Translations under genes and position numbers: made by a program
Origin: Betaproteobacteria bacterium
GTDB lineage: Bacteria > Pseudomonadota > Gammaproteobacteria > Burkholderiales > Casimicrobiaceae
Assembly (NCBI GenBank): GCA_013298145.1
Contig: JAAFJO010000001.1
Coordinates: forward strand, 558,001 to 622,000
Length of the DNA stretch: 64,000 nucleotides
Direction: 5' to 3'
Shown: positions 9,231-17,906 of the stretch, piece by piece
Layout: every line of letters starts with the position of its first letter
Numbering within the stretch: position 1 is the first letter of the stretch
The notes under the pieces: model-generated
Databases searched by the model: none
What the model was told of the DNA's origin: nothing
Seen by the model: only the letters and a program-made list of their open reading frames with translations

Positions 9231-10096
9231 TTTTTCTCAACGGCGAATGGATGCCGATTGAAAGCGCAAAAGTGAGCGTGCTCGATCGTGGCTTCATCTA
9301 TGGAGACGGTGTTTATGAATATGTGCCGGTGATCAACCGCAAGCCGTATCGTTTGTTACCGCATTTGATTCGCCTCGACAATTCGTGCAAAGAAATTGGG
9401 CTGAAGAATCCGTACACGATTGACCAATGGACGGCGATCGTCAATGAAATCATCGCCAAGCAACCGTTTGATGATCAAGGCGTGTATTGGCAGGTCACGC
9501 GCGGGGTCGCGAAACGCGATCACACCTTTCCGAAAGGTGTTGAGCCCACGGTATTCATGATGTCGAATCCGTTGCCGAAGCTCTCGCAAGCGCAAATCGA
9601 CAACGGCGTTGCCTGCTACACCTATCCTGACCTGCGTTGGCATCGCTGCCACATCAAATCGATTTCGCTCTTAGGCAATGTGCTTGCACGGCAGCACTCG
9701 GCAGATCAAGGCGGGGTTGAATGCGTGATGATTCGTGATGGTTTCATGACCGAGGCGTCGTCGTCCAACGTGTTTTGCGTATTTGGAGACACCATTGTTT
9801 CGCCACCCAAGGACAATCACATTCTGGGCGGCATCACCCTCGATGGCGTGATGGAGCTCGCAGAGAAAAGCGGCTTCAAACTGGTGGTACGCGCAATTCC
9901 CGAAGCCGAGATGTGGCAGGCTGACGAAATGTGGCTTTCTTCATCAAGCAAAGGTGTGCTCGCGATCACGACGCTTGACGACAAACCCGTGGGCAACGCT
10001 TCACATAAAGGCAAGCCTGGCCCGATGTTCAGGAAAATGTTTGAGGTTATGCGCAAGGACATGGGACTTTATTTCCCACGCACTGGCCTCAACTAA
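9227..10096 (+). CDS. dat: D-amino acid aminotransferase
   Basis: This PLP fold-type IV transaminase of 289 residues interconverts D-alanine/2-oxoglutarate and D-glutamate/pyruvate, linking D-Ala released in the envelope to peptidoglycan precursors. The start ATG at 9227 overlaps the dacA stop by four bases, which suggests coupled translation. Family features are MIFLNGEW, VLDRGFIYGDGVYEY, the PLP lysine at Lys144 (CHIKSISLLGN), and EASSSNVF / SSSKGVLAITTLD in the C-terminal half. Some betaproteobacterial genomes annotate such proteins as D-alanine aminotransferase and the substrate range is not readable from the sequence. Confidence 0.92.
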   Translation: MIFLNGEWMPIESAKVSVLDRGFIYGDGVYEYVPVINRKPYRLLPHLIRLDNSCKEIGLKNPYTIDQWTAIVNEIIAKQPFDDQGVYWQVTRGVAKRDHTFPKGVEPTVFMMSNPLPKLSQAQIDNGVACYTYPDLRWHRCHIKSISLLGNVLARQHSADQGGVECVMIRDGFMTEASSSNVFCVFGDTIVSPPKDNHILGGITLDGVMELAEKSGFKLVVRAIPEAEMWQADEMWLSSSSKGVLAITTLDDKPVGNASHKGKPGPMFRKMFEVMRKDMGLYFPRTGLN

Positions 10097-10105
10097 AGGC
10101 AAATC

Positions 10106-10402
10106 ATGAGCACAACGCCGAATCGCGGCCCGATCCCCGAAGGCCGCGACACCAACTTTGAATTCCCGACCGAGTATCCGCTCAAGGTCGCGGGGAAGAA
10201 TTTGCCGACGCTTGAATCGACCGTGGTGAGCATCGTCAGCAAACACGTTGACGATTTCGATTCCACCACCGTCACCGTGCGCGAATCCAAAGGTGGGAAA
10301 TACCTCGCTGTGTCCGTTTCTTTCACGGCGAGATCAAAAAAACAGCTTGACGCGATTTACAACGAATTAACGGATCACGCCGATATCGTGTGGGCGTTGT
10401 AG
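10106..10402 (+). CDS. ybeD: DUF493 family protein (YbeD)
   Basis: This 98-residue ACT-like protein of unknown biochemical role is conserved between dacA/dat and lipB in many proteobacteria. The sequence FEFPTEYPLKVAGKN, then VSIVSKHV, then VSFTARSKKQLDAIY and a final hydrophobic VWAL match the family pattern. It sits in the operon 9 bp after dat and 33 bp before lipB. Confidence 0.93.
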   Translation: MSTTPNRGPIPEGRDTNFEFPTEYPLKVAGKNLPTLESTVVSIVSKHVDDFDSTTVTVRESKGGKYLAVSVSFTARSKKQLDAIYNELTDHADIVWAL

Positions 10403-10435
10403 CCCATAGCCATCATCCCGCTAAACCGATATCCC

Positions 10436-11047
10436 GTGAAAATTCGCGCCCTCGGAAAAGTCGATTACGAATCGACGTGGCAGCAAATGCGCGACTTCAC
10501 CGACGCGCGCACGAGCGAGAGCGAAGACGAACTCTGGATCGTCGAACACGATCCGGTATTCACTCAAGGCATCGCCGGCAAGCCTGAGCATTTGCTCATT
10601 AATCCAGCCAACATTCCCATCGTTAAAACAGATCGCGGCGGGCAGATCACGTATCACGGGCGGGGGCAAACCGTTGTTTACGTGATGTTCGATCTAAAAC
10701 GTGCGGGCTACGGTGTGCGCGAGCTTGTGGTTCGAATCGAAAACGCGGTGATCGCGCTGCTCAAAGACTTTGGGGTCGACGCACACGGAAAGCGGGACGC
10801 GCCAGGCGTTTATGTAGGCGAATCAAAAATCGCTTCGCTCGGATTGAAGATCCGAAATGGCCGCAGCTATCACGGCGTGGCACTGAATGTACGCATGGAT
10901 CTCACGCCGTTTTCGTTCATCAATCCCTGCGGTTACGAAGGCTTGCGCGTGACTCATCTACATGACTTCGGCGTGGACCTCCCTGCAAACGACGTAGGAA
11001 CAATGCTTTCAGCGCATTTGGCGACAGCGCTCATCGCGTCCGCATGA
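10436..11047 (+). CDS. lipB: Octanoyltransferase LipB
   Basis: LipB moves octanoyl groups from acyl carrier protein to the lipoyl domains of 2-oxoacid dehydrogenases and GcvH. The GTG-initiated protein has 203 residues. It contains [28 protein letters not shown], the catalytic Lys131 in [13 protein letters not shown] and the catalytic Cys165 in NPCGYEGL. Its product is the substrate of LipA, encoded 12 bp downstream. Confidence 0.97.
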   Translation: MKIRALGKVDYESTWQQMRDFTDARTSESEDELWIVEHDPVFTQGIAGKPEHLLINPANIPIVKTDRGGQITYHGRGQTVVYVMFDLKRAGYGVRELVVRIENAVIALLKDFGVDAHGKRDAPGVYVGESKIASLGLKIRNGRSYHGVALNVRMDLTPFSFINPCGYEGLRVTHLHDFGVDLPANDVGTMLSAHLATALIASA

Positions 11048-11059
11048 GAAAATTTCGTC

Positions 11060-12049
11060 ATGGATTCCACTGCTGTTACCGATAAGCCCGCGACGACGTT
11101 TGACAACTCGGCGGGCACGAAACATAAAGGCGAAGGCAAAACCGCGCGCATCCCGATCAAGGTTGTGTCGGCGCCGATGTTGCGCAAACCCGAATGGATT
11201 CGCGTGAAAGCGCCAACGGGTGAGCATGCGCAGCGCTTCAACGAAATCAAAAAGATTCTTCGCGAGCATCAGCTGCACACGGTGTGCGAAGAGGCGAGCT
11301 GCCCGAATATCGGCGAATGCTTCGGTAAAGGCACGGCGACCTTCATGATCATGGGTGACATTTGTACGCGTCGCTGTCCGTTTTGCGATGTGGGCCATGG
11401 CCGCCCGAATCCGCTCGACGAAAATGAGCCAAAAAATCTGGCGCGCACCATCGCCGCGATGAAACTCAAATACGTCGTGATCACCAGCGTTGATCGCGAT
11501 GATTTGCGCGATGGCGGCGCGGGACACTTCGTCGAATGCATCAAACAAGTTCGCGAACAATCGCCGCAGACGACGATTGAAGTGCTTGTTCCTGATTTTC
11601 GTGGTCGCTTGGATCGAGCGCTCGGCATTCTCGAAGCCGCACCGCCCGATGTAATGAATCACAATTTGGAAACCATTCCGCGTTTGTACAAACAAGCGCG
11701 CCCCGGTTCTGATTACGCGCACTCGTTGAAGCTGCTCAAAGATTTCAAAGCCAAGTTTCCGAATGTGCCGACCAAGAGCGGTTTGATGGTGGGCTTAGGC
11801 GAGACCGACGAAGAGATTTTGCAAACGATGCGCGATATGCGTGAGCACAATATCGACATGCTCACCATCGGTCAGTATTTGCAACCGTCAGCGAACCACC
11901 TACCGGTGCTTCGCTACGTTCATCCGGATACCTTCTCGGTGTTTGAGCGTGAAGCGTATGCGATGGGCTTCAAACACGCAGCCGTTGGCGCGATGGTGCG
12001 CAGCTCGTATCACGCGGACAAGCAAGCGAGCGAAGTGGTAGCGGTCTAA
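11060..12049 (+). CDS. lipA: Lipoyl synthase LipA
   Basis: This radical-SAM enzyme inserts two sulfurs into the octanoyl chain. The 329-residue protein has the auxiliary cluster cysteines Cys76, Cys81 and Cys87 ([12 protein letters not shown]) and the SAM cluster motif Cys102-x3-Cys106-x2-Cys109 (CTRRCPFC). The C-terminal RSSYHAD motif supplies the serine ligand of the auxiliary cluster. About 40 extra N-terminal residues without motifs are normal for betaproteobacterial LipA. It is the last gene of the dadA-lipA run and converges with a VOC protein gene. Confidence 0.98.
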   Translation: MDSTAVTDKPATTFDNSAGTKHKGEGKTARIPIKVVSAPMLRKPEWIRVKAPTGEHAQRFNEIKKILREHQLHTVCEEASCPNIGECFGKGTATFMIMGDICTRRCPFCDVGHGRPNPLDENEPKNLARTIAAMKLKYVVITSVDRDDLRDGGAGHFVECIKQVREQSPQTTIEVLVPDFRGRLDRALGILEAAPPDVMNHNLETIPRLYKQARPGSDYAHSLKLLKDFKAKFPNVPTKSGLMVGLGETDEEILQTMRDMREHNIDMLTIGQYLQPSANHLPVLRYVHPDTFSVFEREAYAMGFKHAAVGAMVRSSYHADKQASEVVAV

Positions 12050-12073
12050 TCGAGACAGCGCACCACATTCGTA

Positions 12074-12439
12074 CTATTGCGGCGGCTCCCACAACTCAAA
12101 CTTGTTGCCTTCGAGGTCGTAGCCCCAACCAAAGCGGCCTTGTTCGGACGCTTCGATGCGGTCTTCGACACGGATATCCGCTGCGCGCAATTGATCGAGC
12201 ATCCGGTCAAGATTAGCGACACGCCAATTGATCATCGTTCGCTGGCGAAGCGGCATGTATTCGCTTTTCTCTTCGAAAACGCTCCAATAGGTCTCTTCGT
12301 TTTGCGCATGAACGGTGGTTGAGCCGCCCCATTCCGTGATATCCACACCGAGATGACGGTAGTACCACTTTCGAAGCGCCTCCGCGTTTTTCGCGCGAAT
12401 AAAAACACCACCGAGTCCGAGCACTTTTTCGCGGGCCAT
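12074..12439 (-). CDS. VOC/glyoxalase-superfamily protein
   Basis: This 121-residue single VOC domain (LGGVFIRAKNAEALRKWY at the start, FGWGYDLEGNKFELWEPP at the end) belongs to the glyoxalase/bleomycin-resistance superfamily. The last strand carries the metal-ligand Glu position in FELWEP. Substrate is unknown. It is third in a minus-strand run with the thioredoxin-like and small membrane-protein genes, one base after the latter. Confidence 0.85.
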   Translation of the reverse strand: MAREKVLGLGGVFIRAKNAEALRKWYYRHLGVDITEWGGSTTVHAQNEETYWSVFEEKSEYMPLRQRTMINWRVANLDRMLDQLRAADIRVEDRIEASEQGRFGWGYDLEGNKFELWEPPQ

Positions 12440-12440
12440 G

Positions 12441-12638
12441 TTATTTCTCGTTCATTAGTTTTTGCAATTTCCGACCCAGCATAAACAGCAAGCCGGTGCC
12501 GACGATCGCACCGCCGATGCCGAAGTAAAGCGGTATCGGTGGGGATTTGGAAAAAAACAAAAACCCCAGCAGGTAGCCAAACGCACCGCCCGAAAGTGTT
12601 CCCGTCAGAAAACACGCGAAATATAAAAACCAGGTCAT
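12441..12638 (-). CDS. Small two-span membrane protein, unknown function
   Basis: This 65-residue protein has two predicted membrane segments (about 3-28 with several glycines, and 36-54) and a basic tail (GRKLQKLMNEK). I do not recognise a family. Its start overlaps the stop of the upstream thioredoxin-like gene by four bases, so the two are probably translationally coupled. Confidence 0.7.
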   Translation of the reverse strand: MTWFLYFACFLTGTLSGGAFGYLLGFLFFSKSPPIPLYFGIGGAIVGTGLLFMLGRKLQKLMNEK

Positions 12639-13159
12639 TTTGAAATCTTTAGTGAATCAATCGCGGCCTTGGCAAGCGTCTCGACGTAGCCGCTGTAGAA
12701 ATCGATGCTCGCAACACCAACAATTGAGTCGCCGAGTTGTTTGCCAGCGCCATCAACCATCATGACGGTGGGCGTGAACATCGCCTTGTATTGCGAAGCA
12801 AAGTCATGGGTCGAAACTCTTTTGCCATCAAACCCGATGAGCGTTTTTCCATCATCGATCGTAATTTGGCGAAAGATTACCGCTTCACGGAACGCTGGAT
12901 CGCGATACATCGGCACCACCGCGGCTCGCAGCGAGAATTGGCAGAAGTGACAACCGGATAGGTTGAAAAATAAGAGTATCGGCTTTCCGTCAGCGCGCGC
13001 CTTTTCGCCGTCCGCTTTCAAGTCTGCGGCGACAGGAAGAATGCGTTCCCAATCGCGACTCGAAGGCTCGGGCTCGCGCGCCGCGCTGGTTGGGGCGGGT
13101 TGCGCAAGCGCTTGCGAGCTCCAAAGCAGCAAAAAACCGAGTGCGATAATCGATTTCAT
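12635..13159 (-). CDS. Periplasmic thioredoxin-fold protein
   Basis: This is a 174-residue secreted protein; the start at 13159 gives a clean signal peptide ([20 protein letters not shown]). The mature part has a thioredoxin-like fold with the redox motif Gly-Cys-His-Phe-Cys in [14 protein letters not shown], followed by [15 protein letters not shown] with the cis-proline. It resembles SoxW/DsbE-like thiol proteins whose partner is not known. It heads a three-gene minus-strand operon and diverges from hemC. Confidence 0.85.
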   Translation of the reverse strand: MKSIIALGFLLLWSSQALAQPAPTSAAREPEPSSRDWERILPVAADLKADGEKARADGKPILLFFNLSGCHFCQFSLRAAVVPMYRDPAFREAVIFRQITIDDGKTLIGFDGKRVSTHDFASQYKAMFTPTVMMVDGAGKQLGDSIVGVASIDFYSGYVETLAKAAIDSLKISK

Positions 13160-13194
13160 CTGAAATTCAGGCTCCACAGCCGACACGATCCGAG

Positions 13195-14121
13195 ATGGAC
13201 GATCCCCTAATTATCGCTACTCGCGAAAGCCCACTCGCACTCGCGCAAGCGAACTTCGTCAAAGCGCAGTTGGAAGCGCTCGACGATGGACTTGACGTTG
13301 AGCTTTTGGGCATGACCACGCGCGGGGATCAAATTCTCGATAAGCCGCTCGCGAAAATCGGCGGAAAGGGTCTCTTCATCAAGGAGCTTGAGCTTGCGAT
13401 GCAAGAAGGTAGCGCCGATCTTGCAGTTCACTCGTTGAAAGATGTGCCGATGGTGTTGCCGAAAGGCTTCGTACTCGCCGCTATTTTGAAGCGAGAAGAC
13501 CCGCGCGATGCCTTCGTTTCCAACAAATATGCGTCGCTCGACGCTATGCCCGCTGGCGGCGTGGTCGGAACGTCGAGTTTGCGACGCGCGGCCGTGTTGA
13601 AACGCAAATATCCTGGCCTTAAATTTGAGCCATTGCGCGGAAACGTAAACACTCGATTGCGCAAGTTGGACGCGGGCGAATACGACGCGGCAATTCTCGC
13701 CGCCGCCGGATTGATTCGCCTCGGCATGGCAGATCGCATTCGAGCGCGAATTGACATCGCAGTGTCGATTCCTGCGCCCGGTCAGGCGGCACTTGGCATT
13801 GAAGTGTTGGCAGACGATGAGGAGACCGCCGAAATCGTTGCTGAGCTGGATCACGCACCGACCGCAATTTGTTGCACGGCGGAGCGAACCGTGTCGCGCC
13901 TGCTGGGTGGAAGCTGCGAATTGCCCCTCGGCGCGTATGCCGATTGGGTTGAGGGCGAAAAGCCGCTACGCCTTCGCGCCTTCGTTGCCAACCTAGACGG
14001 CTCTCAGTACGTTGAAGCCGAAGCGTTCGGTACGCCCGATATGCCCGAGGCTCTCGGCGAAGAGGTAGCAGAGATTCTCAAAGCAAAAGGCGCGTTGGAA
14101 ATAATTAAGTCGCTGGGTTGA
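13195..14121 (+). CDS. hemC: Porphobilinogen deaminase (hydroxymethylbilane synthase)
   Basis: HemC polymerises four porphobilinogens into hydroxymethylbilane in haem and corrin synthesis. The protein has 308 residues with [13 protein letters not shown] at the start, GDLILDKPL-like residues at 44-52, [34 protein letters not shown] and the dipyrromethane-binding Cys241 in [14 protein letters not shown]. hemD follows after about 150 bp that contain a degenerate repeat. Confidence 0.98.
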   Translation: MDDPLIIATRESPLALAQANFVKAQLEALDDGLDVELLGMTTRGDQILDKPLAKIGGKGLFIKELELAMQEGSADLAVHSLKDVPMVLPKGFVLAAILKREDPRDAFVSNKYASLDAMPAGGVVGTSSLRRAAVLKRKYPGLKFEPLRGNVNTRLRKLDAGEYDAAILAAAGLIRLGMADRIRARIDIAVSIPAPGQAALGIEVLADDEETAEIVAELDHAPTAICCTAERTVSRLLGGSCELPLGAYADWVEGEKPLRLRAFVANLDGSQYVEAEAFGTPDMPEALGEEVAEILKAKGALEIIKSLG

Positions 14122-14151
14122 CCGCCGGTTTGTCGCTAACTCAGAAGGCAG

Positions 14152-14259
14152 TTTTTTGACGCGGATTAACGCCGAGTTTTTGATAAATAGGATTCACACG
14201 GCAACATTCACTTCGTAAAAAATCTGCGTAAATCAACTGGACAAATCTGCGCCAAAAAG
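14152..14259. repeat. CACAGAT-family inverted repeat, degenerate copy between hemC and hemD
   Basis: The left end reads TTTTTTGACGCGGATTAACG and the right end AATCTGCGTAAATC then AAATCTGCGCCAAAAA, which are eroded inverted copies of the GACGCAGATTAACGCAGAT variant seen at 16116-16245. The element lies between two genes that are usually close together. Confidence 0.7.
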
Positions 14260-14267
14260 AACCTCCA

Positions 14268-15077
14268 ATGAACTCCGACTTTCATCTTGGCGCGAATACC
14301 GCAACTACTCCTGGCCCGCTCGCGCACGTACACGTGCTCGTCACCCGCCCGGTGATGCCCGCATCGCGTACTGCGCAGCGCCTCGCGGCGTTGGGCGCGA
14401 CGCCCTACGTGTTTCCTGCGATCATCATTGAGCCGCCCGCGAACGCTGCACCGCTTAAAGACGCGCTCGCGAATCTCTCGCGTTATCACGCCGTAATTTT
14501 CGTGAGCCCCAGTGCAGCCGAGATGACGCTCGCGCCCATGGGCTCAGCCCCGATTCCACTTCCACCGAGCGTTCAGATGTTTGCGCCTGGCCCAGGAACG
14601 GCGGAGGAGTTACATGCGCGCGGGGTGATTGACGTAGAAATTCCAACGACTAGTTTCGATAGCGAAGGATTACTCGAACTCCCGTCGCTGCAGGCCGACG
14701 TTGTCGCGGGTAAACGTATCGCGATTTTTCGCGGTAACGATGGTCGCGAATTGCTGCGGGAAGTGTTGGAAATCCGGGGCGCGATCGTCGATACGATCAC
14801 TGCGTATCATCGCCGTCCGCCGAATACGTCGCCCACTGGGCTGGTAGAACTCTTGCGCGCAAAAAAGCTTACTGCGGTCTCCGCGATGAGTAGTGACGCA
14901 ATTTCTAATCTTATGAGATTCGTTCCCGTCGATGAGCACGCCATGTTGCTCGGATTGACGCTTTACGCGAGTCATCCACGAATCGCTGATACGGCAGCTC
15001 GGCTCGGATTTCGAAATGTCGTGACGACTGAGGCGGGTGATACCGGTTTAATTACGGCGTTGTTAAGCAAGCCTTAG
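14268..15077 (+). CDS. hemD: Uroporphyrinogen-III synthase
   Basis: HemD cyclises hydroxymethylbilane with inversion of ring D. The 269-residue protein is poorly conserved, as is normal for the family, but shows HVLVTRPVMPASRTAQRLAALG at the start, FVSPSAAEMTLAP, APGPGTAEELHARGV, and DTITAYHRRPP in the central part. Its position after hemC supports the call. Confidence 0.93.
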   Translation: MNSDFHLGANTATTPGPLAHVHVLVTRPVMPASRTAQRLAALGATPYVFPAIIIEPPANAAPLKDALANLSRYHAVIFVSPSAAEMTLAPMGSAPIPLPPSVQMFAPGPGTAEELHARGVIDVEIPTTSFDSEGLLELPSLQADVVAGKRIAIFRGNDGRELLREVLEIRGAIVDTITAYHRRPPNTSPTGLVELLRAKKLTAVSAMSSDAISNLMRFVPVDEHAMLLGLTLYASHPRIADTAARLGFRNVVTTEAGDTGLITALLSKP

Positions 15078-15132
15078 GCAGAAGAAAGCCATTTCCTACG
15101 CGCGGATCTCCCCTCGCGGGACGTGAGAAAAA

Positions 15133-16095
15133 ATGAGTAAGCCAGAAATCGTCGTCATCGCCCCATTGCCGTCGTTCTTTGCAAAACCCCTGCATGAACG
15201 TTTCACCGTTCATGATCTGCATGGCGCGAAAGATCGCCGCGCATTCATCGATGACGTCGCGCCGCGTGTACGCGCGATGGTCGCCTTCGGTGGCTCTCAG
15301 ATCAAAGCCGAACAGCTTGATAACTTTCCGCATCTAGAAATCGTTGCGGTGTTTGGCGTCGGCTATGACGGCATTCCGCTCGCCGCATGCGAAGGCAAAA
15401 AAATTAAAGTCACCAATACGCCCGACGTATTGAATGACGAAGTGGCAGACACAACGCTCGCGCTTACGTTAATGACGGTACGCCAATTTGCTGAAACGCA
15501 AAAGTTCGTCGAGCGCGGTGATTGGCTCAAGGGCCAGTATCCGCTCACGCGTTCGCTGTGGGGGAAAACCGTTGGCATCATCGGCCTGGGCCGCATTGGC
15601 AAGGCAATCGCGACGCGGCTCGAAGCATTCAAAACGACGGTCGTCTATCACGGCCGTTCCAAACAAGACGTTGATTACCGCTTCTATCCAAATCTCGTGG
15701 AGATGGCGCGTGACGTTGACATCTTGATTGCGATTACGCCGGGTGGTAGCGGCACCAAGCATCTTGTGAATGCCGAGGTACTCGCCGCGCTCGGCCCCGA
15801 GGGTTACTTCATCAACGTAGCACGCGGCTCAGTGTGCGACGAGGCGGCGCTCGTCGCAGCGATTGAAAACAAAACGATCGCGGGCGCGGGCCTCGATGTG
15901 TTCGAAGGCGAACCGAAAGTTCCGGAAACGTTATTCAATCGACCGAACGTCGTCCTCTTCCCACATGTCGCAAGCGCAACGCTAGAAACGCGTACGGCGA
16001 TGGGCCACCTTGTCATCGAAAACTTGCGACTTCACTTCGAAGGCAAGCCGGTGAAGACTCTGGTGCCAGAGTTGATGGGAAAGGTTGCGCCGTAA
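15133..16095 (+). CDS. D-isomer-specific 2-hydroxyacid dehydrogenase
   Basis: This 320-residue NAD(P)-dependent dehydrogenase interconverts a 2-oxo acid (likely glyoxylate or hydroxypyruvate) and the D-2-hydroxy acid. It shows VFGVGYDGIPL in the substrate domain, the nucleotide motif GLGRIGKAIATRLEAF, the catalytic Arg in NVARGSVCDEAALVAAI, the Glu in LDVFEGEPKVP and the His in FPHVASATLETR. It is monocistronic; a repeat follows it. Confidence 0.92.
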   Translation: MSKPEIVVIAPLPSFFAKPLHERFTVHDLHGAKDRRAFIDDVAPRVRAMVAFGGSQIKAEQLDNFPHLEIVAVFGVGYDGIPLAACEGKKIKVTNTPDVLNDEVADTTLALTLMTVRQFAETQKFVERGDWLKGQYPLTRSLWGKTVGIIGLGRIGKAIATRLEAFKTTVVYHGRSKQDVDYRFYPNLVEMARDVDILIAITPGGSGTKHLVNAEVLAALGPEGYFINVARGSVCDEAALVAAIENKTIAGAGLDVFEGEPKVPETLFNRPNVVLFPHVASATLETRTAMGHLVIENLRLHFEGKPVKTLVPELMGKVAP

Positions 16096-16115
16096 GCGTC
16101 GCCGCCACCAGTGAG

Positions 16116-16245
16116 TTTTTTGACGCAGATTAACGCAGATGATTTACGCAGATTTTGAACGAAGTCTTTGTACGAAATCTGTGTTCATCTGTGTGCATCT
16201 GTGGCAAAAAATCTGCGGTAATCCGCGTTAATCTGCGTCAAAAAA
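16116..16245. repeat. CACAGAT-family inverted repeat, well-preserved composite copy
   Basis: A 130-bp element bounded by TTTTTTGACGCAGATTAACG and CGTTAATCTGCGTCAAAAAA, nearly perfect terminal inverted repeats. Inside the right half is a second module, ATCTGTGTTCATCTGTG, of the type found alone elsewhere. It separates the 2-hydroxyacid dehydrogenase gene from the convergent gamma-glutamyltransferase gene. Confidence 0.9.
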
Positions 16246-16252
16246 GGCAGGG

Positions 16253-17836
16253 CTAGAACCCCGCCGCACACCCATCGCGCCTTGGATCGCTTCCGGTGAT
16301 GTAGCCATCCTCCGTCTTCCAGATGATCTGGCCGCTGCCGAAATCCATGTAGCTGTCTTTGTTTTCTTTTAGCTTGTGGCCGCGCTTTGCGAGTTCTTCG
16401 CGAACGGCGGGCGGTGTCCACGGCTCTAGATCAACCTCTAAACCTTGTTCAACACGGAAGCGTGGCGCGTCCAGCGCCGCTTGTGGGTTCTCGCCAAAAT
16501 CGATCATTCGAATCGCTGTTTGCATGTGGCCCTGCGGCTGCATGTGGCCGCCCATCACGCCGAACGCACTTTGCGGTTTTCCGTCTTTCAAGATGAAGCC
16601 TGGAATGATGGTGTGAAACGGACGCTTGCCGCCCGCGACGCAGTTTGGATGCTTCGGATCAGTCACGAAACCATAGCCACGGTTTTGTAGCGAGATACCA
16701 TCGACCACAACGCCCGAACCGAAGCCATAGTAGTTCGACTGAATCAGCGAGACCATCATGCCGCTTTCGTCGGCGGAATTCAGATACACCGTGCCGCCTT
16801 TGAGATCTGCGCTCGGAGAGAAGTCTTGCGCGCGTTTCAAGTCGATCAGCTTCGCGCGGGCTTTCAAAAAGTCACGATCAAGCATCGCTGCGGGCGACAC
16901 GTTCATGTATTCAGGATCGGCCACTTGCGCGAATACGTCGCGAAACGCCAGCTTCATCGCCTCAATCGAGATGTGCCAGTAATCCGGATGGTTTGGCCCC
17001 AAGGATTTGAGATCGAATTCCTCAGCAATCGCGAGCGCCATGAGCGCTGCGATGCCTTGGCCGCTCGGCGGAATCTCAGCCACTTCGTAACCGCGATAAC
17101 CCGTTTTGATTGGCTCTACCCAATCGGCCACATGCGCGGCGAGATCAATGCCGGTCATCAAGCCGCCGTGTTGTTTCGCGTGCGCGACGATCCGCGCAGC
17201 CAGTTTGCCGCGATAAAACGACTCGCCTTCGCTCTCGGCAATCATCCGCAGCGCTTCAGCCTGCGCGGGATTGCGAAAGAGCTCACCCGGTAGCGGCGCA
17301 CGTCCGCGTGGCATGAAGTGCTCCGCGTAGCCTGGTTGGTCTTTAAGAATAGGTACCGCCTTGGCCCATTGCGCTGAAATGATCGGCGAGACCATGTAAC
17401 CGCGCTCCGCGATCTCAATGGCGGGCGCGAGCAAATCAGCAAACGGCAATTTCCCTAAACGCTTCGACAACGCAACCCAACCGGCAATCGCCCCCGGCAC
17501 TGACACGCTGCCCCAGCCGCGCATTGGAATGCCGTTCGGAAATTGCTCCAAACCCCAAGCTTGTGGTGAACGACCTGACGAGTTGAGTCCAAGCAGTTGT
17601 TTGTCCGCAGGTGACCAGATCAGCGCGAACAAATCGCTGCCGAGCCCGTTACTTACCGGCTCGACAACCGTCAATGTCGCAGCAGTCGCGATGATCGCGT
17701 CCACCGCATTGCCACCGGCTTTGATCATTTGCAAACCGGCTTGCGCGGCGAGCGGATGTGTCGTGGAGACGACATTACGCGTCATGATTGGCGAGCGGCC
17801 AGAAGGGTAGGGGCGGGAGAAATCGAACGCAGTCAT
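16253..17836 (-). CDS. Gamma-glutamyltransferase family protein (YwrD-like, no signal peptide)
   Basis: This 527-residue Ntn-hydrolase precursor self-cleaves before a threonine to give two subunits. The N-terminal half has TTHPLAAQAGLQMIKAGGNA. The likely cleavage/nucleophile threonine is in GGTVYLNSAD near residue 347, followed by MVSLIQSNYYGFGSG. There is no N-terminal signal peptide, unlike periplasmic GGT, so a cytoplasmic role in gamma-glutamyl or glutathione-derived compound turnover is likelier. It diverges from an amidase gene with about 70 bp between starts. Confidence 0.9.
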   Translation of the reverse strand: MTAFDFSRPYPSGRSPIMTRNVVSTTHPLAAQAGLQMIKAGGNAVDAIIATAATLTVVEPVSNGLGSDLFALIWSPADKQLLGLNSSGRSPQAWGLEQFPNGIPMRGWGSVSVPGAIAGWVALSKRLGKLPFADLLAPAIEIAERGYMVSPIISAQWAKAVPILKDQPGYAEHFMPRGRAPLPGELFRNPAQAEALRMIAESEGESFYRGKLAARIVAHAKQHGGLMTGIDLAAHVADWVEPIKTGYRGYEVAEIPPSGQGIAALMALAIAEEFDLKSLGPNHPDYWHISIEAMKLAFRDVFAQVADPEYMNVSPAAMLDRDFLKARAKLIDLKRAQDFSPSADLKGGTVYLNSADESGMMVSLIQSNYYGFGSGVVVDGISLQNRGYGFVTDPKHPNCVAGGKRPFHTIIPGFILKDGKPQSAFGVMGGHMQPQGHMQTAIRMIDFGENPQAALDAPRFRVEQGLEVDLEPWTPPAVREELAKRGHKLKENKDSYMDFGSGQIIWKTEDGYITGSDPRRDGCAAGF

Positions 17837-17906
17837 TGCGAAAAGTCAAAAAAGGGTTACGGAATGTTATGCGCTATTGTTGTCGCATCGCCCAAGAGAT
17901 TTCGCA

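Noticed and set aside
12074..12439. Bleomycin or fosfomycin resistance function for the VOC protein
   Set aside because: The superfamily is very broad and no resistance-specific residues or context are visible.
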